A stretch of DNA of 64,000 nt from Moringa oleifera (taxonomy: Eukaryota > Streptophyta > Magnoliopsida > Brassicales > Moringaceae): positions 5,272,501 to 5,336,500 of the forward strand of contig JAJFZO010000747.1 in NCBI GenBank assembly GCA_021397835.1, in the 5' to 3' direction. The position numbers were made by a program, and so were the translations under genes. Of this stretch, positions 60,011-64,000 are shown one piece after another (the first letter of the stretch is position 1; every line of letters begins with the position of its first letter). A model generated the notes under the pieces. The model ran no database searches. It saw nothing but the letters and a program-made list of their open reading frames with translations, and was not told where the DNA came from.

Positions 60011-62900
60011 GAATATAAACTTTCACATATGTATGAATGAAATAAGAAAACACAAGGCACTTTAAGGTGAATATAAAGACTTCACTATTTTCCTATCTCA
60101 TATACTTAAAGATATTTATTTTTACGAAATGATATTATGGTTTCACCATTGCTCAACTTTATATCTTTAAATCAAAAGATATTTTATGCATGCAATTGCA
60201 TGATGAAACTAAAGTTTCATCATTGCTCAAACCCTTCGTTTTAAAATCGAAAGCATTTTTCCTTTTGGATATAAAGGATCCACCATTGTGATTCCTTTGA
60301 TCCACAAAATATTGGTAAAAATATATGTAAAAGTAGTGTGTTATCATGCTAAAAAGAAATCTAAATGTCATATAACATCTTTAATTGCATTTTTGTTTTC
60401 AGATGTAAAATCTAAGCTTATCATTACCCAACACTAATTTAATTCTAAATTATTAACTTCTAATTTCTAGAACTTTATGAAACAATTAAAAAGACCTAGT
60501 AAACAATTTTTTTTCTTAACCTTATCTTCATATTACCTGATCATGTGAACATTACTGGAATTTTCTATTTATAAACATTCTAACTCTATTGTTAGACAAC
60601 AAAGTCTAACAAAATCACCCAATGTCAACACCATTTTTTGATCACCTAATTGTCCTTAATTATGAAAGAAGTAAAAAAATCTAAAAGCTACTAAATCACC
60701 TTTTTATTATTTTTTCTTTTTATTATCTGATTTAATTATGAATGTCATGATTGTTATCCTTCTATAAACATGTTATTGACTTTATTTGATAGTTAAACTG
60801 TATAAATCATCAAATTTACACTGCTTCTCATCTTTTTCCACATAAATTTTACTGCTGAGAAATAAAAAATGAATAGCATCCTCATTCATTATATATATAA
60901 AAAAATTAAAAGATCATGAAAAATTAAAATGGTCATAAGAAATATTCAAGGGAAGCAATCACCGGTTCAAAACCTAACAAGGACCAATATTAAAATGCTG
61001 AATAATTTGAACATTCATGCACAAAACTTTCATATGATTAAGAGATTGGAATTACAAATAATAAATACATGAGGAATAAAACGAAGATTTACTTTTAGCT
61101 AAATAGCTAAAAAAGTAAGAAAATGCTACTAAGTTCCTAGATAGATTGCCTAATCTCAAAAACGTTCTCCTCTAAATATTTTCTCTTAAAAAAACTTAAA
61201 AGCTTGCTAAAAAGATGAAACAGATAAAGAATAAGATAAGAGCTCTATTAAAAAGTGTGAACAACTCAAAAGAAAAGGTCTAAAACTAATGAGAATGAAA
61301 AATAAAAAGTGTGATTATCAAAAGGTTAAAAAGTGTGAGATTGAAAAACTTCTCTATTTGCCTTTAATTCATCTATTTATGGGGTAAAATGACGCATTTC
61401 TCAACTAAAAGCCATAATAAAAGGATCAAGTAATGACCACCATCTATGATGCTCTTTGCTGAGCATTTTAAGTACTTTCTTGGAAAATCCTAAAAGCTTA
61501 AGTGCATGTTTGAATAGCCAAATTCAAGCAACTCGATAATCAAGAAGTTATTCAGATCATCAAGCCTTCACAATCATGTTTAGGATTCATCATTTTTCAA
61601 GGTCAAATTGACACTTCTTTCTCATCAAGATCAAACAAGTATTAGGATTAGGATCATATCAACATTTATTTCTCATCAGGACCCAGATTAGTATTGGGAT
61701 CAAGATTAAATTAGGCCAGGATCTCTCATTATGATAAACTTAACCATTCTCTTCAATTAGGATCGAGACAACAACTTTAACCTTAATTAGCCTAGTGCCA
61801 AGCTATCATCGAGATCAAACATTAATGCCAATCAAAAGTTTTTGAGTCAGATTAGGTCTTCAGGCCATTATCATGGGTTATTCCACTTTTTACATATTTA
61901 ATGTCGTTCGCGTATGACAACATGTAACATCTTAGATTAGATTATCCTTCTTAGGAAGCATACTAGTGTCTTTTCAACCTATTTATTAGTAACTTTTTTT
62001 TTACATTCTCTCTTTTTACACGACATTTTCACTATCTCTTCTTTAAGCTAAAAGCTCTTTTTGCATTCTCTCAAACTAGAAACCTCTTCGTTAAAGTGCT
62101 TAGGATTTTGTCTTCTTCAATTAGCCAACCTTTTCCTCCCTATTATCTAGTGTCCTTTCAACCTTTTTTCTTTGCATTTCTGACCCTTCATTAGACCCAT
62201 GAGTGAAATAGGACCTTTGATTTATACTGCTGGGGACTTAGAATTGGTTAAGGGTGAATTCTTCATCTTTGATTCAATCGGATTAAAGATTCTTCTTAAA
62301 AGTTATTAACCTTGAACTTAACGTTTTAGCTGGGTATGTGCCTTTGAAGATTACCTAAAAAGAGGTTAAGAGCTTCCTTTTCATCCTTTTTTCTAGAATG
62401 TATACTACTATTAAAGCATCTTAACCTAATAATACTAATCACGATCTAGTGATGCTTTTCTGGTACTAAATGAAAGGTGATCAAGATTAAATAAAGAATT
62501 AGAGTATGGACAAACCACTAAAGATTCATATGACACTGAAAAGTCCTTTTCACCAGCATGGACTCAGCCACTTCATGGCCAAAGGGCTTTTAACCTTAAT
62601 TTTTTTTCTTAACTTATTCAACCATGTCTAATGATTTTTACTTTCATGATTAAGACTTTTCTTTTTTTGATTCCTTTCTCATTAAAGCTTACTTATTTTT
62701 TATCTTGATGTAGATCTTGATCTAATAATGGTTAATCCCACCAAAGAGAGTCTTTTATTTTTTTATGAAGACCTTTTCACATAGCATTTCTTGAAGGATG
62801 ATTTAACTCTTTTATCTTTGGGATCAATATCAAATCTTGACCTCGATCCTAACTTCTTATTACTCGATTGAGCACCAAGACTATTGCTACTATGACTTCT
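60011..62900. other. Intergenic DNA, probably decayed retrotransposon
   Basis: No ORF above about 70 codons and no recognisable gene. 61530-61850 contains several similar short stretches (TCATCAAGATCAAACA, CATCAGGACCCAGATTAGTATT, TTAGGATCGAGA) resembling a degenerate repeat. Content suggests LTR or leader DNA continuing from the gypsy-like fragment. Confidence 0.4.
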
Positions 62901-64000
62901 AAGAAGAGGGCCTAAAAAAAGGCTAAGAAGGCTCCAACTCAATACTTATTAAAATAAAAAAGAAAAATTTAATGTGATGGTTAATACATTGTCAGTAATA
63001 TCAAAGATGTAGAGGTAAATGCCCTAAATATACCTCTCCATCAGCTAGGCATTTGTAAAGATGAAGAATGATTCAACCTACTATAGTAGTTGAAGAAATC
63101 AAATTCAATTTGCAATTCTATAATGGCCTAGGAGTTCATGCACAAGTCTATTTTACTAGTGGATCACGAATAATGCTTGTCTGATGGAAACATGGAGCTG
63201 ATGGGAGGGTTTGTGAGTTACATGAATAAGGTAAGTCTTCTTAACTTGAATTCAATGATTTCGTTTCTCCATTAGTTGGTCTATTTTGATCCCTTATCAA
63301 ACTTTTTCTATGTCATGTTTCCATGTAGGCTTTCTTTAAGGCGGCATTAATCACTAAATTTATGCAATAGGGGACTTACTACTATATTATAAAAGGTTGA
63401 TGAGGCTAATAGGTCTTTGGTGGATGCAGTAAAACGAGCAATGGATTTAGTGGTCAAGATTGAAAGGTTATAGAGGATTATTTCTCAATAAGAACTGGCA
63501 TTTTCAATGGCACATGCTATGTTAAAACAAGTCTAGACTAATGTTAGTTAGAAAATAAAGTAAGTGAGCAAGGACCATGTGACCCAACATTCAAATGATA
63601 TGAATAAGGCTAGAGTGAAGGTTGTCTAAGCCTTCGTGTGTAGTCGTGCATACAACGAAAGAATGGCCAAGGCTCTTGTGTTCTATTTTAGTGATTAAGG
63701 AGGACCTTAGGGATAAGATCTAAGAATCTAGATCTTAGCTTCATCTAAGTGACAACTCTTGTTCCTAACCTTATTGCTATTGCTTTTGAGGTACCATCCT
63801 TACCTCATGCAGCTATTGAATATACTACACTAATGATCATTCTTAAGTACTTCATCTATTGTTGAAGACGTAATTGCTTGTACCCTTACTCCTAATACTT
63901 ATGCTACACCTACTTTGCCCTTTATTGATGTTACTACGTCAATTCTTTCATCTAGTTCTAGTGACGCAACTTTGAGTGTCTGATCTAATGATTCCATTAG
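62901..64000 (+). other. Decayed coding-like sequence, possibly retrotransposon gag region
   Basis: Composition is more coding-like than upstream, and short broken frames can be read (for example LDLVVKIERL near 63440 and MNKARVKVV near 63600), with frequent stops. It may be a gag or other transposon ORF from the adjacent gypsy-like element. I cannot name the family. It continues past the window edge. Confidence 0.25.

Noticed and set aside
1..64000. CRISPR arrays, bacterial operons, rRNA or tRNA genes
   Set aside because: None seen. Spliced plant genes and plant transposons account for the supported features, and the tRNA-like boxes belong to SINEs.

Overview
The window is nuclear DNA of a dicot plant. 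Genes are split by many GT..AG introns. Spacers are very AT-rich and hold decayed plant transposons. The predicted proteins belong to plant families: group A and TGA-type bZIP factors, BIC, TM9/EMP70 and an F-box/LRR protein. The species cannot be named from sequence alone. A rosid-like dicot is my inference.

Layout. 1-1159 (+): 3' part of a group A (ABI5/AREB-like) bZIP gene that stops just before an in-frame C-terminal-motif-like stretch. 1160-16100: a gene-poor, AT-rich block with a nested tandem repeat (about 4.98-7.05 kb) and a decayed CACTA/En-Spm Tnp2 transposase (about 7.96-13.04 kb). 17151-26733 (+): a 14-exon gene for a large conserved plant protein of unknown function, with two SINE insertions in its introns, both bounded by target-site duplications. 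30676-36859 (-): an 11-exon TGA9/TGA10-type bZIP-DOG1 gene. 39.0-44.0 kb: no coding gene seen. 43994-45253 (-): an F-box/LRR gene very like Arabidopsis At1g67190. 48.5-48.85 kb: a CACTA-type terminal fragment. 49323-52657 (+): a 7-exon transmembrane-nine (TMN) gene. 53726-54163 (+): a BIC (blue-light inhibitor of cryptochromes) gene. 54783-56658 (-): a 4-exon bZIP gene with an altered basic region and probably a long 5'UTR intron. 58.2-64.0 kb: retrotransposon remnants, including a copia LTR plus gag start and a gypsy-like LTR fragment.

There is no operon-like logic. Three bZIP genes of different classes lie within 57 kb, and one sits tail-to-tail with the BIC light-signalling gene. From memory, TGA9 (At1g08320) and a TMN gene (At1g08350) are close neighbours in Arabidopsis, so part of the order may be ancestral. 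All exon structures were derived by hand from reading frame, splice dinucleotides and family similarity. No database search or transcript evidence was available.
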